In this document: piece after piece, positions 55,043-64,000 of the stretch
How the letters are laid out: each line of letters opens with the position of its first letter
Numbering within the stretch: the first letter of the stretch is position 1
DNA from: Nilaparvata lugens
Taxonomy: Eukaryota > Arthropoda > Insecta > Hemiptera > Delphacidae
Assembly: GCF_014356525.2 (NCBI RefSeq)
Contig: NC_052506.1
Span: forward strand, 8,983,698-9,047,697
Direction of reading: 5' to 3'
DNA length: 64,000 nucleotides
The notes under the pieces: model-generated
What the model was told of the DNA's origin: nothing
What the model saw: only the letters and a program-made list of their open reading frames with translations
Database searches by the model: none
Translations under genes and position numbers: made by a program

Positions 55043-55783
55043 GCTAGTTTTGTAATCAATTTATATATATACTAGCCGTCAGGCTCGCTTCGCTCGCCAT
55101 ATCCGTCTAGCCAGGGGCTCCGCCCCCTGGACCCCGGAATAGGTCGTCCAAGAATAAGATCAGCAGGCACGCTTCGCTCGCCTGAATTTTTCATTTGAGC
55201 ATTTTTATCATATGTTAGGACAATCCAGTCGGGGGTCCAGACTAAACGTCTGGCTAAACGGATATGGCGAGCGAAGCGAGCCTGACGGCTAGTAATATAA
55301 TATTCCCAGGATTGAAGTAGCAGTACCCAATCAATTTTTCCGCGATGCATGCATTTAAATCTTCAACTTGGTGCCAACCTAACAAAGTCAACTCAACTTA
55401 ATGCCAACCTGACAAAATTATTAATTTAGTTACCAGTTAACAATTGTTTCGAAGGGGTACTCTATCTAGTTTATAGTTCTATATTAACATATGATATGGG
55501 AATTTCAATTATAATTAAGAGATTGGGAGAAGAAGAATATACATGCTGAAAGACGAACTTTAAACCCTTAAAAACAACCCTTAGAGTTAAAATATTGCCA
55601 AAAGATTTCTTAGTGCGCCTCTAAAGGGCCAACTGAACATACCTACCAAATTTGAACGTTTTTGGTCCGGTAGATTTTTAGTTCTGCGAGTGAGTGAGTG
55701 AGTCAGTCAGTCAGTCAGTCAGTCAGTCAGTCAGTGAGTGAGTGCCATTTCGCTTTTTTATATATAGATAAATTGATTACAAA
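55043..55783. mobile_element. Nested inverted-repeat element (GCTCGCTTCGCTCGCC ends)
   Basis: Outer arms TTTTGTAATCAATTTATATA (55048-55067) and ATAAATTGATTACAAAA (55768-55784) pair. Inside, 55071-55293 is bounded by ACTAGCCGTCAGGCTCGCTT and its exact inverse AAGCGAGCCTGACGGCTAGT. It also holds CTAGCCAGGGGCTCCGCCCC. Further right are CTAAAGGGCCAACTGAACAT and a GTGA/GTCA microsatellite (55689-55745). The 92-codon minus ORF (55350-55072) is a by-product of the inverted repeat. Confidence 0.7.
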
Positions 55784-55957
55784 ATTATATTTTAATCAAT
55801 TTTGATTTGAATTTACATATTCTATATATATTTACTTATATCACCATCTCAAACAGGTCTAGTACCTCGAGATGCAAATACTCAATTGGCATTGAATTCT
55901 ATTATGTAATAGTTTTTTCCCATGTTGTAAATTTGTATTACTTTTATTATGTATTTC

Positions 55958-56229
55958 CATAGATAAACAATAGCGTAAGTAGTATCCCATGGTATAGGGC
56001 GTTCATGTCGCAACTTTTACTGTTATCTCGAACAGATTATTATCAATTACTGTCGGTTTTTACTGTCTTGTTGGGGTGAGAGTGTATAACGGCACAGTAT
56101 GAGAGACTACCAGCGTCATAAAGCTCACAGGAAAGAACTACGTGGACTATCAGCTTGAGATAACAGTAGAAGTTGCGACAAAAGCGCCCTATACCATGGG
56201 ATATCTACTTATGCTATTGTTCCTCTATG
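55958..56229. mobile_element. MITE M1, complete copy
   Basis: Ends CCATAGATAAACAATAGCG and ATGCTATTGTTCCTCTATG. The arms contain TCGCAACTTTTACTGTTATC and GATAACAGTAGAAGTTGCGA. Confidence 0.85.
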
Positions 56230-56670
56230 ATTATATCTTTATAATCCTGTAGAGGATATATCTTTAGAGGATTTCAAGTATTTCAGTATTGTTAGAGAGA
56301 TTGTGGAACAAAATGGTTTGATATGGTTGAAACACTCGTGGTTTAACGAGATATACATTATCAAATCATGCTTAAATAGCACAAAAACACAAATTGAATT
56401 GGAATTGAGTAGGTGATAGGGTTGAGGATGTTAGGGGGATGAAAGATGATTGAAATAGCCTGGATTTTCAGGTGTCGTTACATTTTAGTACTTTATTTCT
56501 AACGAGTTTCAGTGGTTAGAGGTCAGAGAGGTGCTTCAGAGGTTATAAAAAAGAATTCTACTAAAATATCTAGATTGGAAGATTGGATGACTTGGACTCA
56601 TTTATGATTCACGGAATACCTAAATTAGAAGATTTCTTTCCAGGACCTATTCTTGGATTCATGAGCTGAC
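56230..56670. other. No gene recognised
   Basis: Single-copy sequence without an ORF or repeat partner. Confidence 0.35.
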
Positions 56671-56675
56671 AGATA

Positions 56676-56796
56676 ATATTCACATTTATTAGATTTGTAC
56701 ACAGAATTGCAGTTTCGTGTTGAAACCAACACATCTTCAGCTAGTTTCAACACTATACTTCAGTTCTGTGTACTAATCTAAAAAATGTGGATGTGA
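56676..56796. repeat. Foldback at the 5' side of the PLE fragment
   Basis: CACATTTATTAGATTTGTAC pairs with GTACTAATCTAAAAAATGTG, and ACAGAATTGCAGTTTCGTGT pairs approximately with ACACTATACTTCAGTTCTGT. The loop holds CAACACATCTTCAGCTA, a PLE-tail-like phrase. Confidence 0.65.
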
Positions 56797-56808
56797 CAAA
56801 AAAGAACT

Positions 56809-57165
56809 GTGTTTTCTCAATTATGGAGAAGTTCCACAATATCGATTCCTATTCAACAAAAATCTTATGAGATAATATTCGATCTCCTAGGATGGCAACT
56901 TATGCCTAGTGGAATTAAAGAACACATCAGAGATTGGAATACACAAAATGGGGAATCCAACTTTGCAGAACATTTGATAACAAATAATCACATGTTCTGC
57001 ATGTTAATAATAAAGTTTCTGCATGTTAATAACAAATGCAGATCTTTGAATATTCTGGAGGTTTTATAAAGAACAAGAGCAATTAAGGACAATTCCCAAT
57101 ATAGTTTAAATGATCAGATTCATTTCAACCAATACAACACTACGAATTTAGTTATATCATAACAT
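56809..57165 (+). pseudogene. Penelope-like element, GIY-YIG endonuclease C-terminal fragment
   Basis: The plus frame gives GIKEHIRDWNTQNGESNFAE then HLITNNHMFCM, and NKCRSLNILEVL up to a stop at 57067. Beyond the stop, in the same frame, come RTRAIKDNSQYSLNDQIHFN then QYNTTNLVIS. The S.FAEHL...NH, LNILE and LNDQ.HFN pattern is that of the region after the GIY-YIG catalytic core in Penelope-like retroelements. The stop inside the conserved block and the absence of the reverse transcriptase show a dead 5'-truncated copy. The ATG at 56809 is not a meaningful start. The PLE 3' end follows to ~57600. Confidence 0.75.
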
Positions 57166-57313
57166 TGTTAGCATACATTAGTCAATAGTTTTTCTATTTA
57201 CATATTTGTTTTATTATCTTTCACTTGTTTTCTTGGTTCTTATTGTGTACTGAAAGTGAATTTTGTTATCAAGGCAAGTCTGTTGCTTAAGCCGCCATTT
57301 TGTGACACCGTAA

Positions 57314-57481
57314 GTGGGAGAAGACTGTCTAGCTGGGCCAATGGCAGGCGTTCATGCCCTTGACCAATAGCAGTACTCGCCTACTAGTATAAATTCTGTG
57401 GGAGGAGACTGTCTAGCTGGGCCAATGGCAGACGTTCATGCCCTTGACCAATAGCAGTACTCGCCTACTAGTATAAATTCT
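57314..57481 (+). promoter_or_regulatory. 84-bp tandem units with CCAAT and TATA-like motifs
   Basis: GTGGGAG..GACTGTCTAGCTGG starts at 57314 and 57398. Each unit includes GGGCCAATGGCAG, TTGACCAATAGCAG and TAGTATAAATTCTG. CCAAT-type and TATA-type motifs in order and in tandem look like a duplicated promoter in the PLE's terminal repeat region. Function is inferred, not shown. Confidence 0.5.
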
Positions 57482-57605
57482 GCTGCTCTTGTATTTAGTT
57501 TTAGTTTATCAGAGATTGACAATGGTGTAGCAACCGAAACCGGTCTTTCTAGGTATCAATAAATCTGTGGTTTTTGACAATTTCTTAGCCTTTTTCATTC
57601 AATAT
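57482..57605 (+). mobile_element. Penelope-like element 3' end
   Basis: CAGAGATTGACAATGGTGTA, then AACCGAAACCGGTCTTTC, then GGTATCAATAAATCTGTGG, then GACAATTTCTTAGCC and CATTCAATATTCATTTATTG. The same series, inverted and direct, makes up the palindrome at 3803-4063. Confidence 0.75.
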
Positions 57606-57689
57606 TCATTTATTGTATAACACACTATAATCATAATAGACTACAATTATGACATTGGAGGAAAAACTAGACTGAGTCTGTACTATTTA

Positions 57690-58430
57690 ACTCCAAAAAT
57701 TTCTTAGTATTTTTATTTAATTTGCTGAAGAATGTAGGATTACAAGACTATAATATATAGGCCTATACAGTATAATGAAAGAGGTCTATTGTCAGGCCTA
57801 TCGTTCCAGTAGAGGAAATAAATGAGTCACTTAGTACACAAAATTGACTGAACGAACCATTAACTACCATTCAAAATAGTCCTCGTAACTATTGTATAAT
57901 AACAAGTTTCACATTTATACAAGCTATGGGAAGACTGGTTTACGTTCAGAGGTGAACAATAACAAAATGGCAATAATGGAGGTTAAGCTTTGAGCTGGGC
58001 TTAGCTGCGGATAGAATTGATGCGAAGTAAGAAATATATGCGAGTATAATCCACAGGTCACAGGAAACCAAACGAAGCGTACAGTTTATTACTGGTTCGC
58101 CTGCCTGCATACAGCGCACCAACAAACAAAACATGCAATATTTTGCTGCTGTTTCATTTGTCAGAGCAAATACTACTTACAAGCATGCACACACTTTTCA
58201 ACCGACTCTCATTTTCCTGTCTAATACCAGCGGTTCAAGTTGGTTGGCTCAATACAGACATTGTCTACTGCAGAAAATCACAAAATATTAGCTCCATTCA
58301 AACCTGAATCTGAATGGCACAGCTATTGATTACAAAACGTCACAAATATCAGGTTCTAGGATTGGAAAGTTGTTGAGATTCAAATTAATCTCAGTGTTAT
58401 AGAATGACAATATTAAATCCTAATATTATT
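57690..58430. other. No gene recognised
   Basis: Begins with a possible degraded SINE-like copy (57605-57690). Otherwise AT-rich single-copy DNA; the 62-codon minus frame at 58134 is unrecognised. Confidence 0.3.
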
Positions 58431-58432
58431 TT

Positions 58433-59064
58433 TTCCTACAGTTACCTTGAAAAGTGGCCATTCCTGCACTGATTGCAGGCCGCAAAGAATCACTTTTCCG
58501 CTCTAGTGCGCAAAGTATTACTTTAAGTACTCCAGATTTGCAGCATGACAACGCAAAATAGTTAGTAGGTTATATAGAGCACCAGTGCAGGAAAATCAAA
58601 ATTAAGTTGGTAACACTGACTGTGGTATAGTGAGGTCCACGTTATAATGGCAGTGGAGAACAGCGTTGCCTATTTATTATGTGCCTTGATTAATTTATTA
58701 TTATATTTCTACATTGTCAAAAACAGATTTGGCTTCGTTGTGGAGCTAGAAAAGGATAGTACTACCTACTTTGTCAAACGATAGACAAGGATAGCAACAT
58801 CAGAGTTTATCAAATACTGTCATTTTAACGTGGACCTCACTATAGTCATTTCAATGCTTACATAAGATAAATACCCTTCAAGCAGTCAGATGAATTTTCA
58901 ATTGAATTACTAATCATTTCAATTTAATATTATTATTATTCAATTTTAAATAAATGAAGGTTTTTATTAATAATAAAATTACACAGAAAACATTTTATGG
59001 ATTTCAGAGAATTTTACCCATAGTTACCCACTTTTCATATTCAATGGTAACTGTAGGAACAATT
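58433..59064. repeat. Segment bounded by inverted TTCCTACAGTTACC
   Basis: TTTTTCCTACAGTTACC (58433) and GGTAACTGTAGGAACA (59047) are inverted, and an AAAAGTGG motif lies inside each. MITE M3 (58626-58854) lies between. It could be an older element whose interior has diverged; low certainty. Confidence 0.4.
58626..58854. mobile_element. MITE M3, complete copy
   Basis: Ends TATAGTGAGGTCCACGTTAT and TTTTAACGTGGACCTCACTATA. The interior holds GATAGACAAGGATAGCAACA. ~229 bp, noncoding. Confidence 0.88.
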
Positions 59065-59089
59065 TAATGTGAAATACGGGCGCAATGTT

Positions 59090-59780
59090 CGTTTGCTGCA
59101 CTCAAGAAACCATTATTCCTCACTCGCCTACGGCTCATGCGTATACGTTTCTTTAGGTGCAGCAAACTGTCACTTTGCGCACTAGTTGCACAAATTACTA
59201 TTTTTTGTCATAGTCATTCAATTTCAGCTGTTTTACACCCATGAAATTAAGCCGGTAAAAAGCTGATTGAAGAACAAATAAGCATATAATTCTCATTACA
59301 GCATTAAAGCATACTATACTGTAATACAATCATTATGTTTTCTTTACAGTCGAGTATGTTTCCTAGTTCCGAATTTGGAACAGCAAAACTGATACAAAAA
59401 CCGCCTTTTAGCGCTCCAGGTGGAAGTTTTCTCAACTACAATCAAGAAATTCCTCATTCGAAACTTGTAAACCAAGTTATGTTTATAGAATGCATGTAGT
59501 AATGTCAGCACAAGCAGGTAATGTTTTCTGTTTCTCAATTATTATTTTCTAGATTATTATGACAACAAATAGTGTAAGTTACTTGGACGAGAATGTCTTT
59601 TGCAGTGCTCGAATGAAATTGAGAATGAAACATCATTCTCGCCTGCAAAAGGGTCCTTCCCGTCCTTGTCACTTGAGATACTATTATTGCGCATGATGTC
59701 CACTTTTGATTGGAAAGTGTTTGAGATTCAAATTAAACTCAAGTCTTATAGAATGAGAATATAATGAGGAATCTTGACTT
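59090..59780. other. No gene; small hairpins
   Basis: TTGCTGCACTCAAGAAAC (59094) pairs with GTTTCTTTAGGTGCAGCAA (59150), a possible MITE remnant. GAGAATG..CATTCTC occurs near 59590-59642. No coding sequence. Confidence 0.35.
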
Positions 59781-59789
59781 TATTTTTAT

Positions 59790-59960
59790 GGCGGATGATG
59801 CCCACATGAGCTTTTTGCTTGTGCGTGAGTGGTAGAGAATGGAAGAGAGGATAGTGATTAAACGTCCATGCCTAACGGCGGGACTCGATCCCACAACCAG
59901 GTAGCGCTAGCAGACTGAAGGGTGTCACGCCTTGATCGTCTCAGCAGTTCTCTTGAGGTA
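59790..59960 (-). mobile_element. tRNA-derived SINE, second type
   Basis: The minus strand reads GATCAAGGCGTGACACCC, then GTTGTGGGATCGAGTCCCGC then CGTTAGGCATGGACGTTTAA. GTGGG-ATCGAGT-CCCGC is a T-arm-like B-box hairpin. The body continues CACTCACGCACAAGC, then CATGTGGGCATCATCCGCC. The A box is poor. Confidence 0.5.
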
Positions 59961-60043
59961 ATCTTGATATTGGAGAAATAAATACTTTTGGGAAGAGAGA
60001 ACACGGATTAATTTCTACTGACAGTAATACTGTAACTACATTT

Positions 60044-60168
60044 CTTCTTCTTTAGCCTCATTTATTAGATTGGTAGGCAGCTTTCCATCGTTTTCTGTCC
60101 AGAGCTGTACTTTTCAGTTGGATGTAGCTCTGGATCCCTAGATCCCTTGGGTAACTTGCTTCAGATAG
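60044..60168 (-). pseudogene. RTE-like LINE, 3' tip with short TSD
   Basis: The minus frame ends TALDRKRWKAAYQSN, then a stop and AAGAAGAAG tail. CTACATTT flanks both ends (60036-60043 and 60169-60176). 125 bp. Confidence 0.6.
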
Positions 60169-60253
60169 CTACATTTATTGCTATATGAGTTGAGATCAAT
60201 GAGAAATGGAACACACTGAATAGTTTCCATCTTTTCTGTTTTGAAGTACGAGT

Positions 60254-60857
60254 CATCATCGCCATTATGTGGCACTACAACCCGATAGTCGAGTTTTGGC
60301 CTGCTCTACAATCAGTCTCCACCTCTCTCTATCCAGTGCAGTCGTCGTATTCCCAGCTCTCTCAAGTCCTTCTCCAGTTCATCCAGCCATCTGGGTTTTG
60401 GGCGTCCCACTTTCCTTTTTCCTTGTACTGTGCAGTACAGTACATTATTTGGTGCCCTTGCCGGATCCATTCCCTGGACATGTCCTGCCCATCTTATTCT
60501 ATTTACTTTAACTACACCAATAATGTCAGGTTCCCTGAAAATGTCATAGAGTTACTGATTGAATCTTCTTCTATAACCATCTTCTACTCTAACTGGTCCC
60601 AGTATCCTACGTAGAATTTTTCTCTCAAATGCGGCTAAAACTCTGCAATCCTCTCTAGTGAGCGTCCAGGTTTCGCTACCATACGTCAATACAGGTCGAA
60701 TTGTTGTCTTATATATTTGGAGTTTTGCCTTCCTGGATAAAAGTCTTGATCGTAGGACCCTGGATATTCCAAAAAATGCTCTATTTCCCAGGGAGATCCT
60801 TCTCTTAACTTCTATATTGGTGTCATTACTGGAGGAAATCTGGGAGCCTAGATAAAC
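60254..60857 (-). pseudogene. RTE-like LINE, C-terminal fragment with 11-bp TSD
   Basis: The minus strand, read in one frame with a single internal stop, gives VYLGSQISSSNDTNIEVKRR, then ILTYGSETWTL-like VLTYGSETWTLTRE, then FERKILRRILGPVRVEDG. After the stop come NRIRWAGHVQGMDPARAPN, GKRKVGRPKPRWLDELEKDL and RRLHWIERGGD. This is the region behind the reverse transcriptase core in RTE-type LINEs. GAAGTACGAGT flanks both ends (60243-60253 and 60858-60868). The plus-strand ORFs at 60267-60614 are shadows of it. It is a dead 5'-truncated copy. Confidence 0.85.
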
Positions 60858-60868
60858 GAAGTACGAGT

Positions 60869-61890
60869 AAATTACAGAAAATGAACCTACAACATTGTAT
60901 AATTAGATTTACTTCTCAAATGTATTACAATTTCTAATGCAGGAGGTAACAATCCTCTTGAATCGAAAAGGGAAAATATCGTTATGACGGGAGTCAATTA
61001 AAATCCTTTTCTTTTTCCAGAGCAGCAGAGCATAAATTCCGATTTTCTCAGGAAAAGAAGTGATTTTTAAATGGTGTCACTGTCAGTTATTGATAAAGCA
61101 CCTTTCAGTAATCAAGATTGAACCGAAGTGAACTCAAGAGAAGTCAAAAATAATGAATCAAGGAGACCTCTGCTCTCTTCAGAACAGATTTTCATAGAAG
61201 ACAAGGAATCGGAAATCAATAAATACTAGGAATTACTTCCTATTGAGGAGCGAATATTTCAGTTCAGTGAACAAATCTTGATTCATTTTCTACTTCACTG
61301 ATTTTAAAAATCATAAAACTGGCAGATTATTGAAAGGGTCAGGAAATTTCTTTTCGCCAGGAAAATATTATACTTCAAAAGATCTCGTATTCGACGGTGA
61401 GACTTCTAACGTGCAAACGAACTAGAAGATATTTATATCAAGTGGGAATGTGAGCATGCTTCATACATGAATTGAATTTTTGAGATGAAATTGTTAGGAA
61501 AATATTCTCACCAATGTAAGTCCGCTCTACTGTGGAATTGCATTTATTACCTGTAAAAGAGAGGAACCATATTAAGAAGGATGCAGTTTACTATAGTGCA
61601 TTATATTCAAGAAAATACAAAAAAAATCTAGAATGCAAAACTCGATATCAATGCTTCAACTTAGAGGGAATTATTACTAGGAATTATTACCTAACCATTA
61701 CTAATAAGGACGATTAATAAGTTATTATCTAATAATTATTAAATATTTTCTCTCCCTTATTTATAATATTTAATAGTTCAAACAATTGTATTTCATAGAT
61801 TTCTTTCTTGGATTGTTCTCAATTATTGAAGAATTGTCTAGAATCATCTGGAATCGTCCATTTAATGTTCTCCAATGGCATCTAGAATCA
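60869..61890. other. No gene recognised
   Basis: AT-rich single-copy DNA. Short frames (61532-61717) are unrecognised and no repeat partner was found. Confidence 0.35.
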
Positions 61891-61898
61891 AGTGTGAC

Positions 61899-61952
61899 TC
61901 TTAAGGTGCGTACAGATTTACGCGTCGCGAACATAAGCGATTCACTTCTCAA
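61899..61952. mobile_element. AAGGTGCGTACAG MITE, half end
   Basis: TTAAGGTGCGTACAGATTTA, then GCGAACATAAGCGATTCACT, as in the 6301-6607 pair. The other arm is absent. Confidence 0.6.
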
Positions 61953-61974
61953 TTCGACTCTCTCTATAAAGTCA

Positions 61975-62123
61975 CGCACTAACACACAGATTTTTGTTCG
62001 TACGATATTTTACCGTCCTTATGAATTCTATCAGATTAAACGGAACTTGACAAACATTATCTGTTCAATCTAATAGGACGGCAAAATACCGTACGATCAA
62101 AAATCGATGTGGGTGTGCGGGGC
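61975..62123. mobile_element. MITE with GTACGATATTTTACCGTCC arms
   Basis: GCACTAACACACAGATTTTT and AAAAATCGATGTGGGTGTGC form diverged ends. CGTACGATATTTTACCGTCC pairs with GGACGGCAAAATACCGTACG. The inner TTCTATCAGATTAAAC pairs with GTTCAATCTAATAG. Confidence 0.75.
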
Positions 62124-62139
62124 TTAACAGTATAGGTCA

Positions 62140-62660
62140 CTCGTCTCAGAAATCGAATACGAAGCTCCCGAAGTCTGATATCCAGAAATGGACGGCTATC
62201 TCCATTAACAGGTTATCGCTGGAAGGCGGTAGAAAATTGAAGAAAATGAGGGGCGAGTGGCAAAGGGATGAAGCCAATCAGGTATTTGGCAGAGGCCCAA
62301 CCACTATACGACCATTATTCGATATTGCATGTCCGAGCGACCGCTAAATCATCAGCCACAAGCTTTATTTTACAGTCATTGTTCTGACACGCCACGAGGA
62401 GACGGAAGGTTGCTGAGCGATTCGAGTCGCGTAGCCAACACGCGATGCGATGCGTCTTCTGGTCGACGGTCGCTCACTTGGTCAGGATGTCCGAACTGCC
62501 AAGAAATTGATTCCTCCATCGCAGAGTGGTCGCTTCCTTCGTTGTTGAAGGTTGATGGATGACGGTTCTCAATAATCGGCTCTATTCGTCTAACGAGCGA
62601 GCGTATTCCATAATATCCACTTCTATTATCTGGTCTATTGAAGATGAGGGGAACGTTGCA
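62140..62660. other. GC-richer single-copy island
   Basis: Overlapping ORFs of 77 codons (plus, 62329-62562) and 95 codons (minus, 62663-62376), both unrecognised. Candidate exon or regulatory DNA only. Confidence 0.25.
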
Positions 62661-62757
62661 CATTCATTTTCAATCTAATAATGATAATAAACTTTACTGC
62701 CAGAAAACAATGCATACAAAATAATACTTAAATCAACTAGAGCTTAAGCTAATCCTA

Positions 62758-63131
62758 TTATATTAAGCGAGCAATTTCTGTATTTTTATATCTTGTTATT
62801 TATGTTCAACGGATCTCGAAAACGACTAACTATTTTCACGAAATTTTGAACATAGTAAGTTTATGATATGAAAATTCTATTGCACTAGGTCTCATCCTTG
62901 GGAAAACTCGCTGAACGACATTAAAAGGATAATTCATCCTTGGCTGAAACAGCTGTGGATAGTAAAAAAGTGAGTGAGCGAGTATGTGAAAAATCAAAAT
63001 ATCGCATCCCCAAAATTCATAAGATGACATATAGCCAGCTGTAAAATATAAACACAATCATTTTAGAGAATTTTGTTCTGTTTATCAATAAATAAATAGA
63101 AATAACGAGCGAAGCTCGTTGCCCCGTTATT
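62758..63131 (+). mobile_element. R1 short interspersed element, copy 3
   Basis: From TATTAAGCGAGCAATTTCTG to AACGAGCGAAGCTCGTTGCC. It faces the inverted copy at 63390-63786 across ~260 bp. Confidence 0.75.
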
Positions 63132-63389
63132 GGTAATAAATTTAATAATAAAATAATGAATATGATATACATTGAATTTCTTTGGCAATAAATACTCTCA
63201 TGCAAGGGAAGCTTCCCTGTACGCTGCAGACCCTAAAATCTCTCTCATAGTTTAAAAATCAATTTGTTTATCGAATTCTCAACATACTAATAATATATCC
63301 AGTAATTAGAACTAAGAAAAATGATCTACAAGGCTTTGAGATACAAAGAAAGTCATACAGTGTCTCTGTCTTTTAGTTTTTAGTTATTA

Positions 63390-63786
63390 AATATCGGGGC
63401 ACCGAGCTTCGCTCGTTATTGTTATCTATTGATAAACAGAACACAATTCTCTAAAATGATCATGTTTATATTTTACAGCTGGCTATACGTCAGCTTATGA
63501 ATTTCGGGGATGCGATATTTTGATTTTCCACATACTCACTCGCTCACTCACTTTTCTACTAACCACAGACGACAAATGTCTCAGCTGTTTCAGCCAAGGA
63601 TGAATTATCCTTTTAATGTCGTTCAGCGAGTTTTCCTAAGGATGAGACCTAGTGCAATCCAATTTTTATATCATAAACCTACTATGTTCCAAATTTCGTG
63701 AAAATCGTTAGAGCCGTTTTGGAGATCCGTTGAACATAAATAACCAGATAAAAAATATATACAGAAATTGATCGATTAATATAATA
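63390..63786 (-). mobile_element. R1 short interspersed element, copy 4 (inverted)
   Basis: The minus-strand copy; on the plus strand it starts AATATCGGGGCACCGAGCTT and ends CAGAAATTGATCGATTAATA. The ORFs overlapping copies 3 and 4 are by-products of shared nucleotide sequence. Confidence 0.75.
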
Positions 63787-64000
63787 GGATGAATGAATTA
63801 TTTGTTGAGAGAAGAAATTCAATGGATGATTTGTAGGCTATAGCACAGAATAAAACGACCCTATAAGATTTTATTATAAGACCCTATTATGAGATTTCTC
63901 TGCCTATAGATTTAAGAGGACTGACAATAACACTGAAGAGGAGAAATTCATCATTGGATACCCAAATACCATGATACCATCCTGCCAGACGCCAGAGGTA

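Noticed and set aside
60267..60614. Plus-strand ORFs of 80 and 115 codons
   Set aside because: They are antisense shadows of the minus-strand RTE-like LINE, whose motifs are clear.
62836..63701. Similar 60-73 codon ORFs overlapping the R1 copies (also at 39108-39290)
   Set aside because: They fall in a repeat whose nucleotide sequence is conserved as a whole; starts and ends differ between copies and one copy reads from another start.

Overview
No intact host gene could be recognised in this 64 kb. The window looks like intergenic or intronic DNA from an insect. The evidence is an AT-rich eukaryotic base composition, arthropod-type non-LTR retrotransposons (jockey-like, RTE-like, CR1-like), hAT and Penelope-like elements, tRNA-derived SINEs and many palindromic MITEs. 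A hemipteran with a large repeat-rich genome, such as a planthopper, is my best guess; that is inference, since nothing here is a species marker.

Layout. 0-9 kb: single-copy AT-rich DNA with MITEs, a TTTA microsatellite, several palindromic insertions made of Penelope-like (PLE) 3' ends, and a short repeat ending in a CGAGC-GAA-GCTCG hairpin (called R1 here). 9-12.5 kb: a truncated RTE-like LINE and a 601-bp MITE with TA target duplications. 12.6-16.6 kb: a jockey-like LINE on the minus strand, interrupted by a 2,347-bp internally deleted hAT transposon with a perfect 8-bp target duplication. 17.2-21.6 kb: an RTE-like LINE split by a 4,144-bp element with 710-bp, nearly identical terminal inverted repeats and a decayed coding interior. 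22-30 kb: palindromes, MITEs, a 1.16-kb RTE-like LINE, and a ~1.2-kb tandem duplication. 30-42 kb: SINEs, a 183-bp tandem repeat, PLE foldbacks and short tandem duplications. 42-48 kb: LINE 3' ends, a CR1-like LINE fragment and a ~1.2-kb palindrome split by a LINE tail. 48.2-53.4 kb: a 1,722-bp near-identical tandem duplication, a partial third copy and TCTAGTATTC minisatellites. 53.4-64 kb: nested R1, MITE and LINE insertions, a nested inverted-repeat element, a PLE endonuclease fragment with a duplicated promoter-like unit, and further LINE and SINE fragments.

Most structure can be read as layered insertions, because target-site duplications (TSDs) are visible for many elements. The two strongest candidates for something under-described are the long-TIR element at 17278-21421, and the set of 156-263 bp PLE-derived palindromes that each sit between 11-13 bp TSDs.

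Islands of higher GC and apparently single-copy sequence (2.16-2.61, 10.05-10.46, 34.6-35.1, 36.8-37.3, 40.2-40.7, 47.4-47.9 and 62.1-62.7 kb) are the places where host regulatory DNA or unrecognised exons would most plausibly lie. All family assignments come from reading motifs and repeats by eye; no alignment or database search was run.
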